DNA from: Solibacillus ferritrahens
GTDB taxonomy: Bacteria; Bacillota; Bacilli; Bacillales_A; Planococcaceae
Length of the DNA: 64,000 nt
Direction of reading: 5' to 3'
NCBI RefSeq assembly: GCF_037027585.1
Contig: NZ_JAXCLE010000010.1
Coordinates: forward strand, 62,001-126,000
Below the pieces are notes generated by a model. That model was not told the origin of the DNA. It did not search any database and saw nothing but the letters and a program-made list of their open reading frames with translations. A program made the position numbers and the translations under genes. Within the stretch, counting starts at the first letter, position 1; each line of letters starts with the position of its first letter. Positions 8,429 to 17,696 of the stretch are shown here, piece after piece.

Positions 8429-10177
8429 ATGAAAAAAAGGGATAAACTTGGTACTAGAATCATAGCGATAATTGGTATTATTTTTGCAGTGATTCTATTA
8501 CTAAATATAGCTTTAATGAACTACAACTCCTCACAATCCGTAGAGTCAGCTGTTAAAGAACGTACGGTTGAAGTAGCGAGTAATATTGTAAATTTCATTG
8601 ATATAGAAAAGTATGAGCAGTTAATTAATAATCCAGGCGAAAATGAAGTTTATTGGGAATTGCGTGAAGAGCTTAATGCCCTACGTGAATATAACGGTGT
8701 GTTATATGCGTACACGTATTTTGTTCCAGAAAAAGATGGGGATGTCATATTTTTAGTAGATGGTATGCCAGCAGATGATATAGAGGGGGCTGGAAAAATA
8801 GGTGATCCTTCTTCTGCGACAAAATATGAGCATATCGAATCTGTAATAAGAGAAGGGCGCTATGCTACGGATATTTTAAGTAACAATTTCGGTGAATATA
8901 TCACAGGTATTGTCCCTGTGAAAAACGCTTCAGGAGAAACAATTGCTTACTTAGGTGTCGATATCGATGCTTCATATATTGCATCCTTAACAGGTAATGT
9001 TGCAAAGCAAGTAGTTCCATTGATGGCAATTATATTTATCGTAATTATTAGTGGAGCCTTAATTGGTATTTATGCCTATATACGTCGTGCGTTATTACCT
9101 TTAGTTACTTTAAATGTAGCTGCTGAGCATTTAGCTTCAGGGGATATTGCTCAATCAAAAGCAGTTATTGAAGGTATGAAATTTAAAACGAATAATGAGA
9201 TTATGGCATTCGCCACAAATTTCCAAAACTCATTAGGTGATTTATCGACAACTTTCCAGATTCTCAAGGACCGAACAAATGGTTTAACAGAAGTAGTTGA
9301 TATGATTGAAGCATCGACTGCGAGTGTTAATACCTCCAATGAAAAAATGGTAGAAAATATTGCAACGATTTCTCAAAGTGGAGCAATGCAAAAAGTAAGT
9401 AATACAGAAGTAAATGCAGCGATGAGCGAAATGGCGATTGGTATTCAAAAGCTTGCCGACACAATTAGTGAAATAGCAGAAATATCAACAGATATGACAA
9501 GTACCGTGGAAATTGGTGCACAGAACGCAGAAAAGGTTATAGCTCAAATTCAAGGGGTAGAAAACTCGGTAGAAAATACTTCAAGCCTCGTGAAAGATAT
9601 GGGTGAAAGCTTCCAATCCATTAAAGAGATGGTCAACGTTATTACGAGTATTGCAGATCAGACAAACTTATTAGCGCTTAATGCAGCAATAGAAGCTGCT
9701 AGAGCTGGAGAAGCAGGGAAAGGATTTGCTGTTGTTGCTGATGAAGTGAAAAAACTGGCTGAAATGTCTCGTCATTCTGCAGAAGAAATTTCAGGACATC
9801 TTCAAAAATTCTCGACGATTACAAATAAAGTTTTAGTTGAGATGGATATGACAACATCAGATGTAAAAGAAGGGACAATTGCGGTAGGAGAAATTGGTCA
9901 ACAATTACATCAAATTTTAGATTCAGTTTTAGAAGTAAATAACCGGATTCAGGATGACTCAGCCGTTGTAGAGCAAATGTCTGCAGGTGCAGAACAAATT
10001 TTAGCTTCTACTGAAGAAATGAGCGGCTTAGTGAATAATACTTCAGACAATGCAAAAAATTTAGCTTATGTTTCAGATGAACAAACACAAGTAGTAGATG
10101 ATTTAACAAAAGCCGTTACTCAATTAGACGAGCATTCTCAACAAGTTGTGTTAGAAATGAATAAGTTTAAAATATAA
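8429..10177 (+). CDS. Methyl-accepting chemotaxis protein with Cache-type sensor
   Basis: A 582-residue transmembrane chemoreceptor. One helix is at about 10-30, an extracellular sensor domain at about 31-197 and a second helix at about 198-222. A HAMP linker follows, then a long cytoplasmic coiled coil whose hairpin tip carries the conserved IADQTNLLALNAAIEAARAG.GKGFAVVADEVKKLA block that binds CheA/CheW. The sensor has the size and TGI.PV...G....LGVDID pattern of a single Cache domain, which usually binds small ligands. The ligand is unknown. The gene is monocistronic, with its own terminator. Confidence 0.9.
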   Translation: MKKRDKLGTRIIAIIGIIFAVILLLNIALMNYNSSQSVESAVKERTVEVASNIVNFIDIEKYEQLINNPGENEVYWELREELNALREYNGVLYAYTYFVPEKDGDVIFLVDGMPADDIEGAGKIGDPSSATKYEHIESVIREGRYATDILSNNFGEYITGIVPVKNASGETIAYLGVDIDASYIASLTGNVAKQVVPLMAIIFIVIISGALIGIYAYIRRALLPLVTLNVAAEHLASGDIAQSKAVIEGMKFKTNNEIMAFATNFQNSLGDLSTTFQILKDRTNGLTEVVDMIEASTASVNTSNEKMVENIATISQSGAMQKVSNTEVNAAMSEMAIGIQKLADTISEIAEISTDMTSTVEIGAQNAEKVIAQIQGVENSVENTSSLVKDMGESFQSIKEMVNVITSIADQTNLLALNAAIEAARAGEAGKGFAVVADEVKKLAEMSRHSAEEISGHLQKFSTITNKVLVEMDMTTSDVKEGTIAVGEIGQQLHQILDSVLEVNNRIQDDSAVVEQMSAGAEQILASTEEMSGLVNNTSDNAKNLAYVSDEQTQVVDDLTKAVTQLDEHSQQVVLEMNKFKI

Positions 10178-10202
10178 AGATATTGATTGTTTCATAAATG
10201 AT

Positions 10203-10237
10203 AAACAGTGGCGACAATTCTCCACTGTTTATTTTTT
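10203..10237 (+). terminator. Terminator after the chemoreceptor gene
   Basis: AAACAGTGG pairs with CCACTGTTT, followed by ATTTTTT. Confidence 0.85.
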
Positions 10238-10336
10238 CATTTCACTAGAAATGGTTAAATATTCTGAAATTAATTGCAATTCCTGGCAATATAATAAATA
10301 ATAAAAGAGTGAATTTCGAATTATTAGATGGGGTGA

Positions 10337-12040
10337 ATGAGTTTGGTAACATTTAAAGATTTTGAATATATACGTCCAGATTTTGAACAAATGAAAGAAC
10401 AAAACGAGGCACTATTAGAAGAGTTTAAAGCTGCAACTACAGTAGATGAACAAAGCGAAGTTATAGAAAAATTAAATGCATTCCGCAATACATTTTCAAC
10501 AATGGCTAATATCGTATATGTACGCGCTTCAATTGATACGAATGATGACTATTATCAAAAAGAGCGGGACTTTATTGATGAAGTAAGTCCAATGGTAGAT
10601 GAGCTTGTTTTTAATTACTATACAGAGCTTGTAAAATCGCCATTTCGTGATCAGTTGGAAGAAAAATGGGGTACACAGCTATTTGCTTTAGCAGAAAACT
10701 TATTAAAAGGTTTCTCGCCTAAAGTTATAGAGCTTATGCAAAAGGAAAATAGATTAACATCTGAATACAGTAAGCTAGTTGCTTCAGCTCAGATTGAATT
10801 TGACGGCAAAACGTTGACATTGGCACAACTGGGACCATATGCAGAATCTACCGAGCGCGAAGTACGTAAAGCAGCCCGTAAAGCGACTGCAGACTTTTAT
10901 GCTTCCAATAAGGAAAAATTTGATCAAATTTATGATGATTTAGTAAAGCTGCGCCATAAAATCGCGACAAAATTAGGCTTCAAAAACTATGTGGAACTTG
11001 GCTATGTCAATATGAACCGTATTGACTACAATGCGGAGATGGTCGCAAAATTCCGCGAGCAAGTGCGCGAAAATATCGTGCCGCTTGCAACAAAACTATA
11101 CGAGCGCCAAGCTGAACGCATCGGTGTGGAAGACTTTAAATTCTATGATGAGGGCTTAACTTTCTTAACAGGAAATGCTGTACCACAAGGTGATCCGCAA
11201 TGGATTATTGATAATGGTAAAAAAATGTACGAAGAACTATCTAAAGAAACAGGCGAGTTCTTCAACTATATGATCGAGCATGACCTGATGGATTTAGTTG
11301 CGAAAAAAGGTAAGGAGAGCGGTGGATACTGCACGTTTATTGAAGACTATGAATCTCCGTACATCTTCTCGAACTTTAATGGCACATCAGGAGATATCGA
11401 TGTACTGACACATGAGGCAGGGCATGCATTCCAAGTATATTCAAGCCGAAACATTGGCATTCCAGAATACTTATGGCCGACATATGAGTCAGCAGAAATT
11501 CATTCAATGAGTATGGAGTTCTTCACATGGCCATGGATGGAGCTATTTTTCGAGCATCAAACAGATAAGTATAAGTTCTCACATTTAAGCAGCGGATTAC
11601 TATTCTTACCGTATGGTGTAGCAGTAGATGAGTTCCAGCATATTGTGTATGAAAATCCAGAAATGACACCAGCTGAGCGTAATGGTGCATGGAAGGAAAT
11701 CGAAGCGAAATATTTACCGCATCGTAATTATGATGGTCATGATTATTTAGAGTCAGGTGCTTTTTGGCAACGACAAGGACATATATATTCAAGTCCATTC
11801 TATTATATCGATTATACGTTAGCGCAAATTTGTGCATTCCAATTTTGGAAACGTTCGCGCGAGGATTTTGAAGGAGCGTGGAAGGACTATCTTCACCTAT
11901 GTGGTCTAGGTGGTTCGTTTGCTTTCACAAAACTTGTTGAAGAAGCGGGTTTAATCTCTCCATTTGAGGATGGTTGTGTAGAATCAGTTATTGGCACGAT
12001 TGAAGATTATTTAAATTCAATAGATGATAAAAAGCTATAG
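10337..12040 (+). CDS. Oligoendopeptidase F family, M3 metallopeptidase
   Basis: A 567-residue cytoplasmic zinc endopeptidase of family M3 that cuts short peptides. The zinc site is HEAGH within LTHEAGHAFQ (about residues 358-362), with a downstream glutamate in the SAEIHSMSMEFF helix as third ligand. The length suits the shorter PepF-type branch (B. subtilis YjbG class is larger). ATG 10337 lies only one or two bases after GGGGTG, whereas TTG 10343 has seven-base spacing, so the true start may be two codons later. A strong terminator follows. It probably recycles imported or internal peptides. Confidence 0.9.
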   Translation: MSLVTFKDFEYIRPDFEQMKEQNEALLEEFKAATTVDEQSEVIEKLNAFRNTFSTMANIVYVRASIDTNDDYYQKERDFIDEVSPMVDELVFNYYTELVKSPFRDQLEEKWGTQLFALAENLLKGFSPKVIELMQKENRLTSEYSKLVASAQIEFDGKTLTLAQLGPYAESTEREVRKAARKATADFYASNKEKFDQIYDDLVKLRHKIATKLGFKNYVELGYVNMNRIDYNAEMVAKFREQVRENIVPLATKLYERQAERIGVEDFKFYDEGLTFLTGNAVPQGDPQWIIDNGKKMYEELSKETGEFFNYMIEHDLMDLVAKKGKESGGYCTFIEDYESPYIFSNFNGTSGDIDVLTHEAGHAFQVYSSRNIGIPEYLWPTYESAEIHSMSMEFFTWPWMELFFEHQTDKYKFSHLSSGLLFLPYGVAVDEFQHIVYENPEMTPAERNGAWKEIEAKYLPHRNYDGHDYLESGAFWQRQGHIYSSPFYYIDYTLAQICAFQFWKRSREDFEGAWKDYLHLCGLGGSFAFTKLVEEAGLISPFEDGCVESVIGTIEDYLNSIDDKKL

Positions 12041-12045
12041 TAAAT

Positions 12046-12095
12046 AAAAAGGATTGTTTTGCAAAAATTCAGTTGCAAAACAATTCCTTTTTATT
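12046..12095 (+). terminator. Terminator after the oligoendopeptidase gene
   Basis: A long stem, AAAAAGGATTGTTTTGCAA with TTGCAAAACAATTCCTTTTT, ends in a T-rich tail. Confidence 0.9.
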
Positions 12096-12187
12096 TTGTA
12101 TTTTATGAAGCTTTATGGCATGCTAAAACGTACATAATCTATAGTGATTAAGAAAAGAAAAAGAGAGTTGAGAAAGAGAGTGAGCCG

Positions 12188-13276
12188 ATGACAAGGAAGC
12201 TGTGGTTTCAAGTTGGGGTAGGAATTTTAATTACTTTATTAATTATCAAATATTTCATTGAAATTCATACGATTTTTAATCCGATTATCATCATTTTTAC
12301 GACAATTCTTGTACCGTTATTACTGGGTGGGGTGCTCTATTATATTTCAGAGCCGTTACAGCGTATATTGGAAAAACGGGGAATGCCGAGATGGGGAAGT
12401 TTAATAACAATTGTTCTTATAATTGCCGGTTTATTCGCAAGTTTTTTGATTTTAGTTGGTTCTCCAATTGCAACCCAAGTAAACAGACTTGTAGAAAATG
12501 CACCAACAATTGCTAAGGATATTGAAAAAACAGCTGATTTTATTTTAGACAATAAGGAAAATATTCCGATGTTACCTCCGCAGGTAGAAGAGTTTATCGG
12601 GTCGGTAACCAATTCCATTCAAGACATTGCTGTCGCAAGTAGTAAATATCTTATGTCCTTCTTAAGTGGAGCGGTTACGGTAACATTAACATTAGTATTA
12701 GCGCCGTTCTTCTATATTTTTATGTTGAAAGACCATGAAAAGTTTGCTCCTCAAATTTATGGTATATTTTCCGGGGAACGCCGCACGTGGGTGAAGAAAA
12801 CATTAGAAGATATTGATAACGTATTAAGAAGCTATGTACAAGGGCAAGTATTGGTCAGCTTTTTACTCGCGATCATGATGTACATTGGTTATTTAATCAT
12901 TGGTTTGGAGTATTCATTATTACTTGCTTTATTTGCATTTTTCATGAATATGATTCCATTTATCGGTCCGTGGATTTCCCTTGTACCGGCAGTGATTGTA
13001 GCATTGATTTATGATCCGTTTGACGTTATTTGGGTTGCTGTTATAACACTTGTGGCCCAGCAAGTAGAAAGTAACTTAATTACACCAAATGTTATGGGAC
13101 GCTCTTTGGATATTCACCCGTTGACAGTAATTTCAATCGTATTGGCAGCAGGAAATATCGCTGGATTTATCGGAATTTTAATCGCCATTCCTACGTACTG
13201 TGTCATTAAAGTAATCGTTCAGAATATTTATGAAGAACGTAAACAAATTAAAGAGACAGCCAATAAGACAGTATAG
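12188..13276 (+). CDS. AI-2E family transporter (permease)
   Basis: A 362-residue integral membrane protein of the AI-2E (formerly UPF0118) family. Hydrophobic stretches cover about 8-60 and 70-95, then 155-190 and 215-345, with a polar stretch between 95 and 150. The tail motif (NLITPNVMGRSLDIHPLTVI) is characteristic. Family members include E. coli TqsA, tied to autoinducer-2 export, and Na+/H+ antiporters from other bacteria, so the substrate here is open. The start is ATG 12188 behind a GAGAGTGAG site. No luxS or lsr gene is near. Confidence 0.85.
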   Translation: MTRKLWFQVGVGILITLLIIKYFIEIHTIFNPIIIIFTTILVPLLLGGVLYYISEPLQRILEKRGMPRWGSLITIVLIIAGLFASFLILVGSPIATQVNRLVENAPTIAKDIEKTADFILDNKENIPMLPPQVEEFIGSVTNSIQDIAVASSKYLMSFLSGAVTVTLTLVLAPFFYIFMLKDHEKFAPQIYGIFSGERRTWVKKTLEDIDNVLRSYVQGQVLVSFLLAIMMYIGYLIIGLEYSLLLALFAFFMNMIPFIGPWISLVPAVIVALIYDPFDVIWVAVITLVAQQVESNLITPNVMGRSLDIHPLTVISIVLAAGNIAGFIGILIAIPTYCVIKVIVQNIYEERKQIKETANKTV

Positions 13277-13391
13277 TTTATTTTATATTGCTAAATTGCG
13301 GGGTATATGTGACAAACATATGCTTCGCTTTTTAATTTTCGCTGGACGCGGTATACTTAATAATTGAAAAGACATTTAAAAGGAGCATACA

Positions 13392-13856
13392 ATGCTAACA
13401 TTTGAACAAAAACAAGAAATTATTGAATCATTCCCACAGCTGACAAAAAAGGAAATTTCGTTAAAGCGTGTGAATTATCACTTTGAAGAAAGTCTTTATG
13501 AAAAAACAATTGTTGTAGAAAAGCTTCATCCTAACGGCAATGGCTTTGTTTTCGTGGGAGACTTATTAAAATATGAAAAAGAAGCGAGCGACAATGGACT
13601 TGTGAACATTCGTGATTATGATGAAGAAGCGCTACGTGAAATTGTACGTGATGCCATCGACTATTTATCTGAAGAAGAAGTAGAGGACTTGCCTATTATC
13701 GAGACATGGGTATCTCGTGAAGGTACGAAGCTGAATCTCGAATTTAATGATCGTTCTTGGAATATTTATCACCAGGGAAATTTAGAGGAAACATTCGGTA
13801 CGCGTGAAGACGCTGTCGCTTATTTACGTGAAGATGGTTTCCGACTTTCAAAATAG
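13392..13856 (+). CDS. Conserved hypothetical protein
   Basis: A 154-residue acidic soluble protein with no family I can name with confidence. No signal or membrane helix is visible. Two regions look like mixed alpha/beta: residues 15-60 (a strand pair around NYHFEESLYEKTIVVEKLHPNGNGFVFVG) and 65-100, very rich in Glu/Asp. The C-terminus has a beta hairpin, then REDAVAYLREDGF. RBS AAGGAG lies at 13379-13384. It is 20 bases from the small membrane protein gene, so the two probably share a transcript. Confidence 0.7.
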   Translation: MLTFEQKQEIIESFPQLTKKEISLKRVNYHFEESLYEKTIVVEKLHPNGNGFVFVGDLLKYEKEASDNGLVNIRDYDEEALREIVRDAIDYLSEEEVEDLPIIETWVSREGTKLNLEFNDRSWNIYHQGNLEETFGTREDAVAYLREDGFRLSK

Positions 13857-13876
13857 ATAAGTGGGGGTTATGAAGG

Positions 13877-14104
13877 ATGGGGCAAGAGCAACAATCAAAA
13901 GAGATGTCAGGGAATAAAATGGTGAAAATTATCATCGGTATAATTTTAATTGCTTCCATCATTATCGTTGTTGCGATTCAAGCATTCTACATGCTGTGGG
14001 AGCCTAAAGAGCCAAAGCAAATTGAACAACAAAACGAAACTAAGCAGCCAAGCTATTCGAAATCGGCACAAAATTTTTATGAAGAGCTACTTTATTTAGG
14101 TTAA
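13877..14104 (+). CDS. Small single-pass membrane protein
   Basis: A 75-residue protein with one membrane helix at about 16-40 (VKIIIGIILIASIIIVVAIQAFYML), a polar 15-residue cytoplasmic head and a Glu/Gln/Lys-rich tail ending in FYEELLYLG. I do not recognise the family. It sits 20 bases after the upstream hypothetical gene and ends just before a terminator, so it is the last gene of a two-gene unit. Confidence 0.65.
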   Translation: MGQEQQSKEMSGNKMVKIIIGIILIASIIIVVAIQAFYMLWEPKEPKQIEQQNETKQPSYSKSAQNFYEELLYLG

Positions 14105-14117
14105 TATAGTGAGCTAA

Positions 14118-14152
14118 TCCCTCTTGTTGTTTATACGACGAGAGGGACTTTT
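14118..14152 (+). terminator. Terminator after the small membrane protein gene
   Basis: TCCCTCTTGT pairs with ACGAGAGGGA, followed by CTTTTAA. It ends where the 21-bp repeat starts. Confidence 0.65.
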
Positions 14153-14342
14153 AATAGTAGTCTGCGGTTTTCTAATAAGTAGACTGACGTTTCTAAAATA
14201 TTTTCAAAATATCTAATATAAGTGCGGCTTTCTAATATCCAAGCGCGGTGTGCTAATAAGTGTTAGAGATGTTCTAATATAGGCTGTAGGTTTTCTAAAA
14301 TCATCTCCAGTTGTTCTAATATCCGTATAGTTTGTTCAAATA
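14150..14342. repeat. Degenerate tandem repeat, 21-bp period, core TCTAATA
   Basis: Ten heptamers related to TCTAATA start at 14150, 14171, 14192, 14212, 14231, 14252, 14273, 14294, 14315 and 14336. Spacings are 21, 21, 20, 19, 21, 21, 21, 21 and 21. Variants are TTTAATA, TCTAAAA (twice), GCTAATA and TCAAATA. The 14-base linkers vary but mostly end in GTT, TTT or TGT. The block fills the gap between two convergent genes and contains no credible coding sequence. Confidence 0.8.
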
Positions 14343-14383
14343 AAATCATCCGCCTCCAACGTAAGACCAAAAGAGATTCTGCA

Positions 14384-14418
14384 TAAAAAAGCCATCCATC
14401 CCGATTATGAGGATGGAT
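14384..14418 (-). terminator. Terminator after the MMPL gene
   Basis: On the minus strand ATCCATCC pairs with GGATGGAT, followed by a T run (the A run at 14385-14390). It serves the gene ending at 14437. Confidence 0.85.
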
Positions 14419-14436
14419 GACTATTTTACTTTCGTC

Positions 14437-16554
14437 CTATTTCGGTCTCGTGTCTTTTCTAAACGGCAGCCACCAGTTCCAATCGCCGAACAGCTTCATG
14501 AAACTAGGGACAAGCATGAGTCGGATAATTGTTGCATCAATGGCAATAGCTATTGCAATACCGACACCAATTTGTTTAACAGGCATTACATCAGTAAATG
14601 CAAATGCGCCAGTAATGACAATCATAATGAGTGCCGCTGAAGTAATGATTTTACTTGTTGAGACAAGTCCATCTATTGTTGCCTTTGTATTTGTCGCCCC
14701 TTTTAAATATTCCTCTTGAATACGGGAAATTAAAAATACCTCGTAGTCCATACTTAATCCGAATACTAAACAGAATATAAGAACAGGAACAATCAACACA
14801 AGTGTTGTTGCTTCCAAACCGAAATGCCCATATTGGAATATGTAGACGAGAATCCCAAACGTTGCACCAAGCCCTAAAATGTTCATGATAATCGCCTTTA
14901 ATGGAATTAAAATCGATCGGAATGCCACCATTAAAATAAAGAAAGTTGAAACGATGATAATCGCAATTGCAATAAGTACCTTACTTGCTATTTCATCAAA
15001 TATTTCCTGGTTGAACTTAGCTTGACCAGACAATGCGAAATCAACGCCTAAATCTTTATCCATCCAGTCGCGTACAAAATCCTGTGCTTCTGAAGTTGCA
15101 CCAGTTGTATTTAAATAGGCCACCATATACATTTTATCTTCTTTAATAAAGTTATCAGCAACTTCATCGAGTACTCCCGGCGCTTGTGGGTTACTATTTG
15201 CCATTTCCCACATTTCAGCAGATTCAATATTTGCCACCGTAAACATAGAAGTTACCCGGTCTACCATTGGATCATCTAATAGCTGCTGTTGAATATCGAA
15301 TATTTTTTCGCGTCCTTCTTTCGTATCCCAGTCATCATAGTTTTCAGCAAGCAAGAAGACAGGTGTATTTTCAGCTATGCCAAATTCTTCATCCAGTTTA
15401 TCAAAAGTTTGGCGAGATTCATAAGAAGTCGGTAATGACTCCGTTGAAGGAATCGTTAACTCAATATCTTTAATCGGTACCATTGCAATGATTAGAAGGA
15501 TAACGGCAACGAAAATAATAGTGATGGGACGCTTCATAACGAAAGCGGCAAATTTTTGCCAACGAGAGGCAGTCGGCTTGATACGGAGAATACGTCCTTT
15601 ATTTAAACGATCACCGAGCAGAATAAGAGTTGCAGGTAAAAGAGTTAGCCCTGTTAATACCGCCAATAGCACAACAATTGTTCCACCCAATGCAATATTC
15701 ATGAAAATCTCAACATCGATGACAACCATAGCACCGAGTCCGATCATGACACAAAGCGCGGAGAATATAATCGAGCGCCCTGCTGTTTGGATGGCGATTT
15801 GTACAGATTGTTCAATTGACTGTGTATTGCGCTCTTCACGATAACGATTTATTAATAATAAAGCAAAATCGATGCTTAACGCCAAACCGAGCATTGGTAC
15901 AATATTTAATACGAAAATGGATAGGTTAACTGAATCCCCTAAAAGTGTCAAAATACCGAGTGTCATTACAACAGTTGCACCACCAACAAAAATTGGCAGT
16001 AATGAAGCAACAATAGTACCGAATGCAAGTAGTAAGACAATCAATGCAATAGGTAAACCAATTGTCTCTGCTTTAATTAAATCATTTTGGCTAGCTAGAT
16101 TAATATCTTTTGAAATAACAGGTTCGCCCGTAATGGAAATGCCATTATTTTCTCCAAGCTTTTCCCTCAGTTCGTCAATAATAGGGAAATAATCGACGAC
16201 TGTATTATCAAATTCTAAAAGACCGTAAGCAAAATCATTGTTATTTAATTCTTCCACACCTATTGGGGAGGTAATAGTTTGTATTTCCTCGATCGTTTCT
16301 AAACTTTCAAGTGCCGAATTGATTTCTTCTTCGGTTTTATCTTCAAACAATACGAAAATCGTTTTTGCAGGAAGATTGAAAGTTTCGGAAAGTTCATCTG
16401 TTACATAAGAATGATCCCCATCATAAAAAAATCCATCCCCTTGTAGTTTAGCGGGAAGTTGTAGTGCCAAATAGGCAAGAATGACTAAAAGCGTACACCA
16501 TATAATAACTATGGGCTTTGCGAACTTTGTGACAAATGCTGCGAACTGTTTCAT
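14437..16554 (-). CDS. MMPL family transporter (RND superfamily)
   Basis: A 705-residue membrane protein of the RND/MMPL superfamily. It shows the duplicated plan: helix 1 at about 12-32, an extracellular loop of about 140 residues, five helices, then a cytoplasmic loop (about 330-345) and the same pattern again. SIDFALLLINRYREE in the first half and SMDYEVFLISRIQEEYL in the second are the paired family motifs with the proton-relay Asp. B. subtilis YdfJ is of similar size. Substrates in Bacillales are largely unknown; drug or lipid export is likely. RBS AAAGGCGG precedes ATG 16554. Confidence 0.88.
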   Translation of the reverse strand: MKQFAAFVTKFAKPIVIIWCTLLVILAYLALQLPAKLQGDGFFYDGDHSYVTDELSETFNLPAKTIFVLFEDKTEEEINSALESLETIEEIQTITSPIGVEELNNNDFAYGLLEFDNTVVDYFPIIDELREKLGENNGISITGEPVISKDINLASQNDLIKAETIGLPIALIVLLLAFGTIVASLLPIFVGGATVVMTLGILTLLGDSVNLSIFVLNIVPMLGLALSIDFALLLINRYREERNTQSIEQSVQIAIQTAGRSIIFSALCVMIGLGAMVVIDVEIFMNIALGGTIVVLLAVLTGLTLLPATLILLGDRLNKGRILRIKPTASRWQKFAAFVMKRPITIIFVAVILLIIAMVPIKDIELTIPSTESLPTSYESRQTFDKLDEEFGIAENTPVFLLAENYDDWDTKEGREKIFDIQQQLLDDPMVDRVTSMFTVANIESAEMWEMANSNPQAPGVLDEVADNFIKEDKMYMVAYLNTTGATSEAQDFVRDWMDKDLGVDFALSGQAKFNQEIFDEIASKVLIAIAIIIVSTFFILMVAFRSILIPLKAIIMNILGLGATFGILVYIFQYGHFGLEATTLVLIVPVLIFCLVFGLSMDYEVFLISRIQEEYLKGATNTKATIDGLVSTSKIITSAALIMIVITGAFAFTDVMPVKQIGVGIAIAIAIDATIIRLMLVPSFMKLFGDWNWWLPFRKDTRPK

Positions 16555-16600
16555 CTAATACCGCCTTTCTTTCTCAGTAATTACAGTGTAATAGATTCCT

Positions 16601-16658
16601 GGAAAAAAAGAAAAGAGGGAGGTTTGCCCGAAAGAAATTTCGGAACATACCTACCCTC
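16601..16658 (-). terminator. Terminator after the Pit gene
   Basis: On the minus strand GAGGGTAGGT pairs with ACCTCCCTC, with an inner CCGAAA/TTTCGG hairpin, and runs into TTTTCTTTTTTTCC. Confidence 0.8.
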
Positions 16659-16661
16659 CAA

Positions 16662-17678
16662 CTAAAAGAATATGTTTAATATTGTGTAAATAACTGCTGC
16701 CATGACAGCAGAGATAGGCATTGTAATAATCCAAGTAGTGACTATTTTACGAGCCATTCCCCAGTTTACGCCTTTAACATTTTGAGCCGCACCAACACCC
16801 ATAATCGCAGATGAAATAACATGTGTTGTAGATACCGGTAAATGGATTAGTGTTGCCCCAAAAATAATCGATGCAGAAGAAATATCGGCTGCTGCACCAT
16901 TTACAGGGCGGATTTTCATGATTTTCCCGCCGACTGTTTTAATAATTTTATAACCACCAATTGATGTACCTAGACCCATTGCTAAAGCACAGGCGAAACG
17001 TACCCAGCTTTGCACATCATCAGTCGTTTGCCAATTGGCTGCAATAAGTGCCATTGTAATAATACCCATTGCTTTTTGCGCATCGTTTGTACCGTGCGTA
17101 AATGACTGGATCGCAGCTGTAAAAATTTGCATAATACGGAAGCCCTTATTTGTTTTATAAAGATTCATATCTTTAAAAAGGAATTTCATAAGTGTCATCA
17201 TAATATATCCGACAGTAATAGCGATGATTGGTGAAGCTAATAAAGCGATAAGAATTTTAGAAAAGCCACTATAATTTAAAACACCAATTCCAGATGCTGC
17301 AATGGCTGCACCGGCAATTGAACCAATCAATGTATGTGAAGAACTTGATGGAATCCCAAAATACCAAGTGACTAAGTTCCAAGTAATCGCAGATAATAAT
17401 GCTGCTAGTATAACAACAGAACCGATTAATGGTGCATCAGGGGTTGATAATGCAAATGGATCAACAATATCTGATGCAATCGCTTTTGCTACGCCTACGA
17501 ATGTAATGGCACCTAAAAAGTTCATGATTGCTGCCATGATTACCGCTACTCGAGGTGGTAGGGCACGTGTAGAAACAGATGTTGCAATCGCATTTGCAGT
17601 ATCATGAAAACCATTAATGAAGTCAAATGCAAGTGCAAAAAAGACTACTAAGACGGTAATGATAAGTAGTGTGTTCAT
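16662..17678 (-). CDS. pit: Inorganic phosphate transporter, PiT family
   Basis: A 338-residue low-affinity phosphate symporter with about ten membrane helices. Both PiT signatures are present: GFHDTANAIATSVSTRAL in the first half (about residues 23-40) and GTNDAQKAMGIIT in the second (about 196-208). The length is that of bacterial Pit. It lies 18 bases after the DUF47 gene, the standard pit operon arrangement in which the DUF47 protein modulates the transporter. No PhoB/PhoP-type box was identified upstream. Confidence 0.92.
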   Translation of the reverse strand: MNTLLIITVLVVFFALAFDFINGFHDTANAIATSVSTRALPPRVAVIMAAIMNFLGAITFVGVAKAIASDIVDPFALSTPDAPLIGSVVILAALLSAITWNLVTWYFGIPSSSSHTLIGSIAGAAIAASGIGVLNYSGFSKILIALLASPIIAITVGYIMMTLMKFLFKDMNLYKTNKGFRIMQIFTAAIQSFTHGTNDAQKAMGIITMALIAANWQTTDDVQSWVRFACALAMGLGTSIGGYKIIKTVGGKIMKIRPVNGAAADISSASIIFGATLIHLPVSTTHVISSAIMGVGAAQNVKGVNWGMARKIVTTWIITMPISAVMAAVIYTILNIFF

Positions 17679-17696
17679 AAAAGGACTCCCTATATT

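Noticed and set aside
11523..11837. A 104-residue antisense frame inside the oligoendopeptidase gene
   Set aside because: It mirrors a conserved metallopeptidase region and has no start signal; it is a shadow of the real gene.
14150..14342. A minus-strand coding region made of seven-residue repeats
   Set aside because: One phase is open for only about 37 codons, the others contain stops, and no start codon or ribosome binding site is present.
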